DNA of 64,000 bases. Source: Nocardia brasiliensis ATCC 700358. GTDB taxonomy: Bacteria > Actinomycetota > Actinomycetes > Mycobacteriales > Mycobacteriaceae. The stretch covers positions 8,246,001 to 8,310,000 of the forward strand of contig NC_018681.1 of NCBI RefSeq assembly GCF_000250675.2. Direction: 5' to 3'. Every line of letters begins with the position of its first letter. Position 1 is the stretch's first letter. This document shows positions 55,933 to 64,000 of the stretch, one piece after another. Both the position numbers and the translations under genes were made by a program. The notes under the pieces were generated by a model. It did not search any database, was not told the DNA's origin, and worked only from the letters and a program-made list of their open reading frames with translations.

Positions 55933-56814
55933 ATGAGCACGCCACACGATCCGAAACCGACCGGCGCCACCCCGGAGCCGGCCGATTCACCGTCCGATGC
56001 GCCCGCGTCCAACCCGACAGGCCCATCGACGACGAGTGCCGCCCCGCCGACGGACACCGGCTCGCCGCAACCGTCGGGCGCTTCTTCCCCGAGTTTGTCG
56101 AAAGATACTGGGCCGTCGGAACCTTCGAGCCAGCCGTACACCCCGCCGGTATCGCAGCCCGGCGAATGGTGGCAACCGACCGACGCACCCGCCGGACCTC
56201 TGGGCGGGCAACCCGGTGCATCGGCACCGGCCGATCAACCGTCTCGGGGCGGCCCGCCCCAGGATCAACCCGCGTGGGGTTCGGCACAACCGTCCTGGGC
56301 CGGCAACCAACCGCCGTCCGGTGGTGAACAACAGCCTGCCTGGGGCACGGCACCCGGCACGCCGTCCGGCGGGCAATCGTGGAGCCCACCGCCGAACGAT
56401 CAGCAGCAGTGGGGCGCACCGCAGCAGCCGTATCCGTACCCGGGGAGCGGACCGTCGCAGGACGCGACGGGCGGCCCGCCGCAGTACCCGCAGGGCGGCA
56501 TCTACAACTATCCGCAACCCGGTGGGCCACAGCCCGGCGGCTACGGCAACTACCCGCAGCAGGGTTACCAGCCCTACGGCACCCCGCCGCCGCGGTCCGG
56601 GTCACAGGTGTTCTCCATCGTCGGGTTAGTCTGCGCGGTCATCTCGGTGTTGTTCTGCCCCATTCTGTTCGGACCGGCGGGCATCATTCTCGGCATCGTC
56701 GGTCACACCAAGGGCGAGCCGCTGGGCAAATGGGCGGCGATCGCGGCGGGCGTCGGCATGGTCATCGGCTTCCTGGTGGGGTTCCTGCTCTTCAACGGAG
56801 ACCTGACCACGTAA
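55933..56814 (+). CDS. proline/glutamine-rich DUF4190-type membrane protein
   Basis: A 293-residue protein. About 215 residues of Pro/Gly/Gln/Ser-rich disordered sequence (PQQGYQPYGTPPPRSG-type repeats) lead into two membrane helices: VFSIVGLVCAVISVLFCPIL and GVGMVIGFLVGFLLFNGD with FGPAGIILGIVGHTKGEPLG between, the DUF4190 pattern. Actinobacterial proteins of this kind are inner-membrane proteins of unknown function. ATG 55933 has GAGGAGGGTGCG upstream. Confidence 0.82.
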   Translation: MSTPHDPKPTGATPEPADSPSDAPASNPTGPSTTSAAPPTDTGSPQPSGASSPSLSKDTGPSEPSSQPYTPPVSQPGEWWQPTDAPAGPLGGQPGASAPADQPSRGGPPQDQPAWGSAQPSWAGNQPPSGGEQQPAWGTAPGTPSGGQSWSPPPNDQQQWGAPQQPYPYPGSGPSQDATGGPPQYPQGGIYNYPQPGGPQPGGYGNYPQQGYQPYGTPPPRSGSQVFSIVGLVCAVISVLFCPILFGPAGIILGIVGHTKGEPLGKWAAIAAGVGMVIGFLVGFLLFNGDLTT

Positions 56815-56841
56815 ATTGCTCTGCATGAGCGAGGCGCGGTC

Positions 56842-57504
56842 ATGAGCGGGTTCAGCGGGTTCCCTTTGGCGGGCCTGGATTTCTACGAGGACCTGGAGGC
56901 CGACAATTCCAAGGCGTTCTGGAACGCGCACAAAGAGGTGTACGAGACGTCGGTGAAGGCGCCGATGCTGGCGCTGACCAGCGAGCTGGAGCCGGATTTC
57001 GGTGCGGCCAAGATCTTCCGGCCCTATCGGGACGTGCGCTTCGCCAAGGACAAGACCCCGTACAAGAACCATCAGGGCGCGTATGTGTCCGTCGCGCCGA
57101 GCACCGGCTGGTACGTGCAGATCGGCGCCGCGGGGCTATATGTCGCGGGTGGCTTCTACGGCGGCTCCTCCGAACAGGTCGCCCAGTTGCGCGCCACCAT
57201 CGATCACGAGGTCCGCGGCCCGGAGCTGGAGAAGATCCTGGCGAAGCTGGTCAAGGCGGGGTACACGATCGGCGGCGAGCAGCTCAAGACCAAGCCGAAG
57301 GGCTACGACGCCGATCATCCGCGCATCGGCCTGCTCCGGCACAAGGCCCTGATCTGCCACCGCGAGTTCGGCGCGCCACCGTGGCTGGACAAGCCGCGCG
57401 CGGCCAAGGAGATCCGCACCGCCTGGGAGACGATGCGGCCCCTGGTCGACTGGCTCGGCGCGGTGGTGTCCGGCGCGACTACCCGGTCGCCGTTGCTGTC
57501 CTGA
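56842..57504 (+). CDS. DUF2461 (YcaC-like TIGR02453) domain protein
   Basis: A 220-residue protein with FSGFPLAGLDFYEDLEADNS, KAFWNAHKEVYETSVKAPML, GAAKIFRPYRDVRFAKDKTP and YKNHQGAYVSVAPSTGWYVQ, all typical of DUF2461. The family is widespread and its function is unknown. The gene starts 27 bases after the DUF4190 gene and abuts, tail to tail, the egtD stop. Confidence 0.9.
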   Translation: MSGFSGFPLAGLDFYEDLEADNSKAFWNAHKEVYETSVKAPMLALTSELEPDFGAAKIFRPYRDVRFAKDKTPYKNHQGAYVSVAPSTGWYVQIGAAGLYVAGGFYGGSSEQVAQLRATIDHEVRGPELEKILAKLVKAGYTIGGEQLKTKPKGYDADHPRIGLLRHKALICHREFGAPPWLDKPRAAKEIRTAWETMRPLVDWLGAVVSGATTRSPLLS

Positions 57505-58476
57505 TCACTCGCGCGCCGCGAGGAACAGGGCGAAACGATCGTCCGGATCGGTCCACACCTGTTCGGTGCGGAACCCGGCGCTGCCCAGTTCCGCGGTGAG
57601 CCCGTCGATGCGGAACTTCGCCGAGATCTCGGTGCGCAGTTGCTCGCCCGCGGCGAAACGCACCGTGAGATCCAGGTCGCGGACCGTGACCGTCATGTCT
57701 TCGGTAGCGGCCAAACGCATTTCGATCCATTCCTGTTCGGCGTCCCACAGCGCGAGGTGCTCGAACTTCTCCGGCGCGAAGTCGGCGCCGAGCCGGGAGT
57801 TCAAGACGTGCAGCACATTCCGATTGAATTCGGCGGTGACACCGGCCGCGTCGTCGTAGGCCGGGACCAGCACGGCCGGATCGATCACCAGTCCGGCACC
57901 GAGCAGCAACTGCTCCCCCGGCTCGAGCACCTCGTAGATGCTGCGGAGGAATTCGGCCCGCTCGGCCGGAACCAGGTTACCGATGGTGCCGCCGAGGAAG
58001 GCGATCATCCGGCGGCCGCCGCCGGGCAGGTTGTGCAGCGTATCGGTGAAATCGCTGACCACGCCGTGCACGGCGAGGCCGGGGAAATCCGCCGCGATCT
58101 CGTCCGCCGCGGCGCGCAACGCCGCGGCCGAGACATCCTGTGGCACATACGTCTTCAGCGGACCCTCGGTGGTCAACGCGGTGAGCAGCAGCCGGGTCTT
58201 GGCGGCCGAGCCCGCGCCCAGTTCGACGAGCACCTCGGCCTGGGCCACCCTGGCGATCTCGCCGACCACCCGCTCCAGCAGCGCGCGTTCGGTCCGCGTC
58301 GGGTAGTACTCCGGCAGTTCGGTGATCTGCTCGAACAGCTCACTGCCGCGCGCGTCGTAGAACCACTTGGGCGGCAACCACTTCGGATCGGCGGTGAGCC
58401 CGAGCCGGGCATCGGTGCGCAACGCGGTGGTGAGGTCGTCGTCGGATAGGTGGATCTCCAGCGTCGGTGCGGTCAT
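57505..58476 (-). CDS. egtD: L-histidine N(alpha)-methyltransferase EgtD
   Basis: A 323-residue enzyme that trimethylates histidine to hercynine with SAM, the first step of ergothioneine synthesis. Marks are LTADPKWLPPKWFYDARGSE, LFEQITELPEYYPTRTERAL, VLVELGAGSAAKTRLLLTAL (SAM), RRMIAFLGGTIGNL and FNRNVLHVLNSRLGADF. ATG 58476 overlaps the egtC stop by 4 bases. Last gene of the operon read egtA to egtD. Confidence 0.96.
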   Translation of the reverse strand: MTAPTLEIHLSDDDLTTALRTDARLGLTADPKWLPPKWFYDARGSELFEQITELPEYYPTRTERALLERVVGEIARVAQAEVLVELGAGSAAKTRLLLTALTTEGPLKTYVPQDVSAAALRAAADEIAADFPGLAVHGVVSDFTDTLHNLPGGGRRMIAFLGGTIGNLVPAERAEFLRSIYEVLEPGEQLLLGAGLVIDPAVLVPAYDDAAGVTAEFNRNVLHVLNSRLGADFAPEKFEHLALWDAEQEWIEMRLAATEDMTVTVRDLDLTVRFAAGEQLRTEISAKFRIDGLTAELGSAGFRTEQVWTDPDDRFALFLAARE

Positions 58477-59306
58477 CGCGAAAGGCCTTTCGTGCCGTCG
58501 AGCAAAGGGGTGATGGACAGGTGTCCCGGGCGCGCGGTCACCAAGCTGTGGTCGGGAATCGGCTGCCACCGCGGGTCGTCGTCGTATGGTTCGGAGGACA
58601 GCACCGCCGCGGCGTCGGTCACCAGGGCGGACAGGGAGTGGTAGACCGTGCTGGCCCAGAGGGTTTCGCCGTCGGAGAGCAAGAGGTTGAGCCGGGCGTC
58701 CGGCACGTGCTTGCGCACCGCGGTCACCAGCAGGCCGAGTGCCGCGTCCGGCGTCTCGGCGAAGCCGCCGGGCTGTGTCCCGGCGAGCAACTGCTGCAAC
58801 AACACCCAGAGCGTCGCCGCGTCGGTGGGCGCTTCCGCGTCGAGCAGGCGGATCGTCTCGAACAGCCGGGTCGCGCCGAACTGCGTGGCGGCGACGTCCA
58901 GATCGGACGACACCGCGGTGAGCGCGCGCCGCCAGTCCGGCACTGCGCCGTTGTGACTGAACGCCCACCGGTCCCAGGTGAACGGCGCGCAGGCCGCCCG
59001 CTCGATCGGCATGCCGACCGTCGCGGACCGGATCGAGCCGAGCACGGCGGTCGAATACAGTTGCGGCAGTACCTCTTCCACGGCGGGGTCGGTCCAGATC
59101 GGCGCGGCATTGCGGTACCGGCTGACGGCAGGCGGCCCGTTCGCGGCGGCCCGCCACCACGCGACACCGAACCCGTCGGCGTTGATCGTGCCGCCACCGC
59201 GCATCTCGCGCGGGGCCCACGCCTGTGTGCGCAGCGAATGGCTACCGCACGTGAGCATTTCACCGACGCTGACGGCCGGGCCGAGGTAGCCGAGATGCCG
59301 GCACAT
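58473..59306 (-). CDS. egtC: gamma-glutamyl-hercynylcysteine sulfoxide hydrolase EgtC
   Basis: A 277-residue class-II glutamine amidotransferase-type hydrolase. It starts MCRHLGYLGP, so Cys2 becomes the N-terminal nucleophile. MRGGGTINADGFGVAWWRA, RAACAPFTWDRWAFSHNGAV and a C-terminal SSEPYDDDPRWQPIPDHSL are typical. It removes glutamate from the sulfoxide made by EgtB. It overlaps egtD by ATGA and lies 31 bases after egtB. Confidence 0.95.
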   Translation of the reverse strand: MCRHLGYLGPAVSVGEMLTCGSHSLRTQAWAPREMRGGGTINADGFGVAWWRAAANGPPAVSRYRNAAPIWTDPAVEEVLPQLYSTAVLGSIRSATVGMPIERAACAPFTWDRWAFSHNGAVPDWRRALTAVSSDLDVAATQFGATRLFETIRLLDAEAPTDAATLWVLLQQLLAGTQPGGFAETPDAALGLLVTAVRKHVPDARLNLLLSDGETLWASTVYHSLSALVTDAAAVLSSEPYDDDPRWQPIPDHSLVTARPGHLSITPLLDGTKGLSR

Positions 59307-59337
59307 CAGCGACCACCGCCCGCCGGACGGAACCCGC

Positions 59338-60684
59338 TCACGCGCCTTCCTCGGCCCGCAGATCGCGGGCCAGCCGGAAGCCGGCGAAGATCTGCCGCCG
59401 AATCGGGTGGTCCCAGTTACGGAAAGTGCTGCGGCAGGCCACCGGATCGGTGCCGAACGAGCCGCCCCGCAGCACCCGGTAGTCACCGCCGAAGAAGACC
59501 TCGGAGTACTCCCGGTAGGGGAACGCGCGGAACCCCGGATAGGGGTCGAAACCCGAGGACGTCCACTCCCAGACGTCACCGATCAACTGGTGCACTCCAG
59601 CGGGCGTCGCCCCCGCGGGGTAGGCGCCCACATCGGCCGGTTCCAAATGGCGCTGACCGAGATTCGCGGTGCGCTCGTCGAGTTCGGTATCGCCCCAGGG
59701 GAATCGGCGTTCGGCGCCGGTGGCCGGGTCGTATCGGGCGGCCTTCTCCCATTCCGCCTCGGTCGGCAGGCGTTTGCCCGCCCAGTTCGCGTAGGCCTGC
59801 GCCTCGAACCAGCAGACGTGCACCACCGGCTGATGCGGCCGCAACGGCGTCATCACGCCGAACACGCGCCGCCACCAGTGCCCGGCCGGATCGCGCTCCC
59901 AGAACTGCGGCGCGGTCAGCTCCGCCTCCTGGCGATGGGCCCAGCCCCGTTCGGACCACAGCTCGGGACGGTCGTAGCCGCCGTCGTCGAGGAAGGCGAG
60001 GTACTGCTCGTTGGTCACCGGGGCGGCGTCGATCGCGAAGCCGGGCAGCCGAATCCGGTGCGCGGGGCGCTCGTTGTCCAGGGCCCACGGGTCGGTATCG
60101 GTGCCCATGGTGAATTCGCCTGCGGGCACGACGACTTCACCGCCGACGGGGGCGGCGACAGTGGGTACCGCGGGTGCTCGCAGCACGGGCGCCCCGGTGC
60201 GCAGCTGATGGGTGGCCAGCATGGTCTCGTCGTGCTGCTGCTCGTGCTGGGCGATCATGCCGAACGCGAAGCCGCCGTCCACCAGCGGCGCACCGCGTAA
60301 GTCGCTGCGGTCCAGCACATCCCACACCTTGTCGCGCACGGTGCCGACGTAGTCGCGCGCCTGCGCCGGATCCAGCAGCGGCAGCGTGGGGCGGTTCGCC
60401 CTGGCGTGTTTGAACGCGTCATAGAGTTCGTCGATATCGGCGCGGACGGCGTCGCGACCGCCGACATCGCGGACCAGCCACAGTTCTTCCTGGTTGCCGA
60501 TGTGCGCGAGGTCCCACACCAGCGGGCTCATCAATCGCGAATGCTGTGCCACCAGTTCGGCTTCGTCGATGCAGTCGGTCAGGGTGAGGGTGCGGCGCCG
60601 GGCCCGGGCGAGCACCTCGGCGATTCGATCGCGTAGTCGTTCGGTGCCGGAGTTGTCGGCGGAGGGCAGGTAATGGACGGTCAC
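59338..60684 (-). CDS. egtB: ergothioneine sulfoxide synthase EgtB
   Basis: A 448-residue non-heme iron enzyme that joins hercynine and gamma-glutamylcysteine with O2. The N-terminal DinB_2 domain carries the iron ligands His61 (LVWDLAHIGNQEELWL), His147 and His151 (MIAQHEQQHDETMLATH). The C-terminal formylglycine-enzyme-like domain has VVVPAGEFTMGTDTDPWALD, AYANWAGKRLPTEAEWEKAA and GGSFGTDPVACRSTFRNWDH. GTG 60684 has GGAG 7 bases upstream. A gap of 172 bases separates it from egtA. Confidence 0.96.
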   Translation of the reverse strand: MTVHYLPSADNSGTERLRDRIAEVLARARRRTLTLTDCIDEAELVAQHSRLMSPLVWDLAHIGNQEELWLVRDVGGRDAVRADIDELYDAFKHARANRPTLPLLDPAQARDYVGTVRDKVWDVLDRSDLRGAPLVDGGFAFGMIAQHEQQHDETMLATHQLRTGAPVLRAPAVPTVAAPVGGEVVVPAGEFTMGTDTDPWALDNERPAHRIRLPGFAIDAAPVTNEQYLAFLDDGGYDRPELWSERGWAHRQEAELTAPQFWERDPAGHWWRRVFGVMTPLRPHQPVVHVCWFEAQAYANWAGKRLPTEAEWEKAARYDPATGAERRFPWGDTELDERTANLGQRHLEPADVGAYPAGATPAGVHQLIGDVWEWTSSGFDPYPGFRAFPYREYSEVFFGGDYRVLRGGSFGTDPVACRSTFRNWDHPIRRQIFAGFRLARDLRAEEGA

Positions 60685-60856
60685 GGTAGGTCTCCGGGGT
60701 TGGTTCCTGTCGGCCGCACGCCGACCGCGATGCGGCCGGGCGCGAGCACGCGCGGGGCCGTGCGGGCCCCACTCTGGTCGGGAGTCGGGTACGTGCGGGC
60801 GCGACCGGGCGGCGGCAGGCCGCCCGCCGGGCCATCGTGTCGTGGACACGTCCGGA

Positions 60857-62209
60857 TCACCGGGGTGCTCCTCGACCGCCTACCTCTGTGCTGACCGCGG
60901 CATCCGCCGCGGTGGGTGGGCGGCCGCTGCGACATCGTCGCGCGGCGAGTTCGATCAGCCGGGCCGCCTCGGCGCTGCGCGCGTTGGCCGCGGCGAGGGT
61001 GAGCAGTTCGACGGCCACCGACCGGATGTCGGGATCGGCCAGGCCGTATCGGGCGGCGTCGAGCCAATGTCCGGCCAGCGGCGCGGCGACCGCGGTCGCC
61101 GCCGCCACCACGGTGTCGGCGGACATCAGCGCGTCGACGACGTGGATCGGCACGGCCCAGGCGTCCCCGGGCTGCGCGTCGAGATAGCGGACCTCCAGGT
61201 AGCCGGCGGCGCGGACCGGCGGGAAGAGCGTGGTGAGGTGATAGTCGAGATCGTCGCGGCCGGGCCGGCGACCCACCTCGTCGTCCAAGGCGCCGGAGAG
61301 CCAGTCGGCGAAGGTGGCCCCGGGCGGCGGCAACCACCCGGTGTCGGTGCGGTGGCCGTTACCGGCGGGCCCGTCGTCGTCGGGTCTTCGGACGCACAGC
61401 AGCGGCACGTCCAGCGCCCATCGGCTGTAGCCGCGGATCGGATCGGCCCAATCCATCAGCGGGGGCCGGGTCCTGGCGTTGTCCAGGCGCAGCCAGGCCC
61501 GCATGCGCTGCGAGGCCCACTCGCCCGGCGGCGCCCCGCGCAACGCGGGCGAGCAGGCGAAGGCGGCCAGCAACGCCGGACCGACGGCATACAGCGCCGT
61601 CCACCGGGCGGCGATCTCGGCCCGATCGGCGCCCGCATCCACGGCGACCTGGGTCGCCGCGGTATTGCACATCATGAGTTTGCCGTACGGGCCGATCCCG
61701 CTGAACGTCTGTTCCATGGCGCGATAGCGCGGCAGCTGGAGTAGGCGTTTGGGTCTGCGGTCCGCGTCGGCGGCAACGGAAACGGTCCGGATGGACCGGG
61801 ATTCGAGGAGTTCCCGCAATCGGCGGGCATCGTCGCGGAGCGAAAGACACAGCTGCGCGGCATCAGCGAACGGTGCGCTGGACAATTCGATCTGACCGCC
61901 GGGTTCGATGGTGACCCGGCTGCCCCCTGGCAACGCTAGCGCCGGAGAATCGGGGGCGATGGACCGTGGTGCGTAAGGTCCGAGGGCATCCGCAAGGGCA
62001 GTCAGCTGCGGACGCGGGGCGGCCGAGGGGCCTGACGTCGAACACTCACCCTGCACGGTGAGCCATTCCAGTTCGGCGCCGATCAGCGCGGGTGGTCCCT
62101 GCTTGAAGCAGACGCCGCCGATATAGGCCTCGGCGGCGGCTCGCGAACCGAGCTCCGGATCGTGGTTTACGCGGCTGACCAGCTCCGAGTGTTCCAGCGT
62201 GACCGCCAT
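60857..62209 (-). CDS. egtA: glutamate-cysteine ligase EgtA
   Basis: A 450-residue ATP-dependent ligase making gamma-glutamylcysteine for ergothioneine. Marks are LIGAELEWLTV near residue 45, RVTIEPGGQIELSSAPFADA, GPYGKLMMCNTAATQVAVDA and HLTTLFPPVRAAGYLEVRYL. The family is the GCS2/plant-type GshA branch used by actinobacteria. It is the first gene of the egt operon; its promoter must lie in 62210-62399, shared with the divergent PLP enzyme. Confidence 0.93.
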   Translation of the reverse strand: MAVTLEHSELVSRVNHDPELGSRAAAEAYIGGVCFKQGPPALIGAELEWLTVQGECSTSGPSAAPRPQLTALADALGPYAPRSIAPDSPALALPGGSRVTIEPGGQIELSSAPFADAAQLCLSLRDDARRLRELLESRSIRTVSVAADADRRPKRLLQLPRYRAMEQTFSGIGPYGKLMMCNTAATQVAVDAGADRAEIAARWTALYAVGPALLAAFACSPALRGAPPGEWASQRMRAWLRLDNARTRPPLMDWADPIRGYSRWALDVPLLCVRRPDDDGPAGNGHRTDTGWLPPPGATFADWLSGALDDEVGRRPGRDDLDYHLTTLFPPVRAAGYLEVRYLDAQPGDAWAVPIHVVDALMSADTVVAAATAVAAPLAGHWLDAARYGLADPDIRSVAVELLTLAAANARSAEAARLIELAARRCRSGRPPTAADAAVSTEVGGRGAPR

Positions 62210-62399
62210 ACCAACCTCCAGTGTGGATCCGAGCGCTGTGGTTTCGTGTCCGCCGTTGTGCTGTTATCGCGACGTTGTGGTGTCGTGCCCCGCGCGTTGC
62301 GATCTCTCCAGAGTAGCGAGGGGCACCGACAAGAATCTGACGGAAATCTGAATACGCCGCCCACCAGGCCACCTGGTCACGCCAACTACTGTCGCAGGC

Positions 62400-63584
62400 A
62401 TGCTGGATCACGATCGCGTCCGAGCCGATACCCCCGGTTGCGCCACCGGCCCCGAAGCGGGGCAGGTCTTCCTCGACAGTGCCGGCTCCTCGCTGCCGCC
62501 GCGGGTCGTCCTGGACACCGTCATCGCCCACCTTCGGCGTGAATCCGAGATCGGTGGCTACCGCGCGGCGAACGAACGGCTCGACGATCTCGCGGACGTG
62601 AAAACCGCGATCGGCACCCTCATCAATGCCGCACCGGCCAGTATCGCGTTGAGCGACAGCGCATCTCGGTCCTGGGCCGACTTCTTCTATGCCATCCCGC
62701 TGGCCGCGGGCGATCGCATCCTGATCTCCGAGGCCGACTACGCGAGCAACGCCATCGCCGCGTTGCAGCGCGCCCGCGCGAGCGGGGCCACGGTCGAGAC
62801 GATCCCCAGCGACCACACCGGGCAGATCGATCTCGACGCACTGACCGCGCTGGTCGACGAACGGGTGCGGCTGGTGTCGCTGCTGCACGTGCCCACCAAC
62901 GGCGGTCTGGTCAACCCGGTCGCCGAGGCCACCCGGATCGCGCGTTCGGTGGGTGCGCTGGTGCTGCTGGACGCCTGCCAGTCCACCGGGCAGCTGCCGA
63001 TCGACGTCGCCGCGTGGGACGTGGACGCGCTCTCGGCCACCGGGCGCAAATGGCTGCGCGGCCCGCGCGGCACCGGATTCCTTTATGTCCGACCGGAATT
63101 GGCCACCTCCCTGGAACCGCAGCGGCTCGACCTGCACAGCGCGCAGTGGTCCGGCCCGGACGAATACCGGCTCGCACCCGACGCGAGCCGTTTCGAGTTC
63201 TGGGAGTGCGACGTCGCCGCGCGGCTCGGCCTCGGCGCCGCCGTGCGCTATCTGCTCGAGCTCGGCCCCGAGAACGTGTACGCGGCCGTCGCCGAACGCT
63301 CGGCGTATCTGCGCAAGGCGCTGCCGGAGATTCCCGGAGTCACGGTGCGCGACATCGGCATTCGGCACAGTGGCACGGTGTCGTTCACCGTCGACGGCCA
63401 CGAGCCGATCGCCGTGCGCGACCGGCTCGCCGAGCGCGGCATCACCGTGACGGTGAGCCACGCCGGTTCCACCCTGCTGGACATGACCGCGCGCGGACTG
63501 GCCTCCGTTGTCCGCGCGTCCCCGCACTACTTCGTCGGCTTCGCCGAACTCGACAGGTTCGTCGCCGCGGTCGCCGAACTGTAG
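62400..63584 (+). CDS. class-V aminotransferase-fold PLP enzyme, possible EgtE
   Basis: A 394-residue fold-I PLP enzyme. It has QVFLDSAGSSLPPRVVLDTV, ESEIGGYRAANERLDDLADV, VLLDACQSTGQLPIDVAAWD and the PLP Lys in DALSATGRKWLRGPRGTGFL. This is the cysteine-desulfurase-like branch that includes EgtE, the C-S lyase for the last ergothioneine step, and isopenicillin N epimerase-like enzymes. In mycobacteria egtE follows egtD; here the only PLP gene next to the operon is this one, divergent from egtA. The context supports EgtE, but the sequence alone does not settle it. Confidence 0.78.
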   Translation: MLDHDRVRADTPGCATGPEAGQVFLDSAGSSLPPRVVLDTVIAHLRRESEIGGYRAANERLDDLADVKTAIGTLINAAPASIALSDSASRSWADFFYAIPLAAGDRILISEADYASNAIAALQRARASGATVETIPSDHTGQIDLDALTALVDERVRLVSLLHVPTNGGLVNPVAEATRIARSVGALVLLDACQSTGQLPIDVAAWDVDALSATGRKWLRGPRGTGFLYVRPELATSLEPQRLDLHSAQWSGPDEYRLAPDASRFEFWECDVAARLGLGAAVRYLLELGPENVYAAVAERSAYLRKALPEIPGVTVRDIGIRHSGTVSFTVDGHEPIAVRDRLAERGITVTVSHAGSTLLDMTARGLASVVRASPHYFVGFAELDRFVAAVAEL

Positions 63585-63618
63585 TCGGCAGCTCGGCAGC
63601 CTTGCGCCGCAACGATGT

Positions 63619-64000
63619 TCAGGCCAGGTGCAGATCCAGCGCGCGGTCGACCAGTGCGCGCACGTCGACCGCCGGACCCACCAGCGCCAGACTGCGATTG
63701 GCCCGCAACGCGGCGATCCCATGCAGGTTGGTCCACAGCGCGATCGCCCGCTGCGCCGGATCGGCCGCATCGGGCCCGGCCGCACCGGCCAGCGCCGCGA
63801 ACCGCCCGTACAGCGGCAACGTGGTCCCGCGGAGGTTCTCCCCGGAACCCTCGAGCAGGTCGTGCCGGAACATCAGGGTGAACATCTCCGGCCGCTCGCC
63901 CGCGAACTCGACGTAGGCCACGCTCATCCGCGCCAGCCGCTCGCGCGGCGGCGCGGAATCCACGTCCACGGCCGCGAAGCGGTCGATGAGATCGGCGAAG
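63619..64000 (-). CDS. TetR-family regulator, C-terminal part (cut by window edge)
   Basis: The frame is open to the window end. The last 127 residues show PRERLARMSVAYVEFAGERP, EMFTLMFRHDLLEGSGENLR and AIALWTNLHGIAALRAN, the ligand domain of TetR proteins of the WHG type (W..LHG). The helix-turn-helix is beyond base 64000. It converges on the PLP enzyme gene with a 34-base gap. Confidence 0.82.
   Translation of the reverse strand, partial: FADLIDRFAAVDVDSAPPRERLARMSVAYVEFAGERPEMFTLMFRHDLLEGSGENLRGTTLPLYGRFAALAGAAGPDAADPAQRAIALWTNLHGIAALRANRSLALVGPAVDVRALVDRALDLHLA

Noticed and set aside
62046..63785. A 579-codon leftward frame opposite the PLP enzyme gene
   Set aside because: Antisense shadow of 62400-63584; no ribosome-binding site and no protein-like motifs.
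1..64000. CRISPR arrays, prophage structural genes, rRNA operons
   Set aside because: No regularly spaced repeats of 24-40 bp, no cas genes, no capsid/portal/terminase genes and no rRNA sequence were seen.

Overview
The window is high-GC actinobacterial chromosome. Gene content and order point to a Nocardia-like member of the Mycobacteriales. There is an ergothioneine operon, a Stealth-family transferase, an Rv0805-type phosphodiesterase, and a housekeeping block ppx / DUF501 / ftsB-like / eno / lpqU ... mazG / mfd / tetR / glmU / prs that matches Mycobacterium tuberculosis Rv1026 to Rv1017c. No species call is possible from the sequence alone.

Layout. (1) Positions 1-19.4 kb are an accessory region full of broken genes. 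It holds a bL28 paralogue, an atypical response regulator with a 38-residue membrane peptide upstream, a TetR gene behind two palindromic operators, remnants of polymorphic-toxin loci, a truncated flavin monooxygenase, a frameshifted secreted protein, a GH19-like protein and an SSI-type protease inhibitor. Fragments of IS21 istA and istB, a Tn3-type transposase, two copies of one tyrosine integrase and a serine recombinase are scattered through it. The serine recombinase fragment ends 18 bp from the 3' end of a tRNA gene (19411-19484), a typical island boundary. Inside this region lies an intact three-gene cluster with a LysR regulator (12.3-16.3 kb): a divergent TrpE/PabB-like chorismate enzyme, a metal-dependent cyclase/hydrolase and a TIM-barrel isomerase. 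The two integrase fragments flank it as direct repeats.

(2) Positions 19.7-28.8 kb are core: RNase Z, two transporters, Ppx/GppA, DUF501, an FtsB/DivIC-like protein, enolase and an LpqU-like transglycosylase. (3) Positions 28.8-46.3 kb interrupt the usual lpqU-mazG adjacency. The main content is a divergent locus around a promoter with two IdeR/DmdR-like iron boxes. Leftward runs a complete peptide/nickel-type ABC importer (binding protein, two permeases, fused double ATPase). Rightward run a Fe(II)/2-oxoglutarate dioxygenase, an SbnB-like dehydrogenase, an SbnH-like PLP decarboxylase, an SbnA-like PLP synthase and a MATE exporter. No NRPS, PKS or IucA/IucC synthetase is visible. I read this as a small, iron-responsive metallophore system built on L-2,3-diaminopropionate; it is the best candidate here for an undescribed pathway. 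A flavodoxin gene nearby has its own iron box, in keeping with iron-starvation control. TerD, a PNPOx-family gene whose stop codon was lost by a 14-bp duplication, Stealth, CpdA and a glycerol-dehydrogenase-like gene follow.

(4) Positions 46.4-55.4 kb are core: mazG, mfd, two TetR genes, tRNA-Gln, glmU and prs with a strong terminator. (5) Positions 55.5-64 kb hold small hypothetical genes, then egtD, egtC, egtB and egtA on the minus strand, a divergent class-V PLP enzyme that may be EgtE-like, and the C-terminal part of a TetR gene cut by the window edge.
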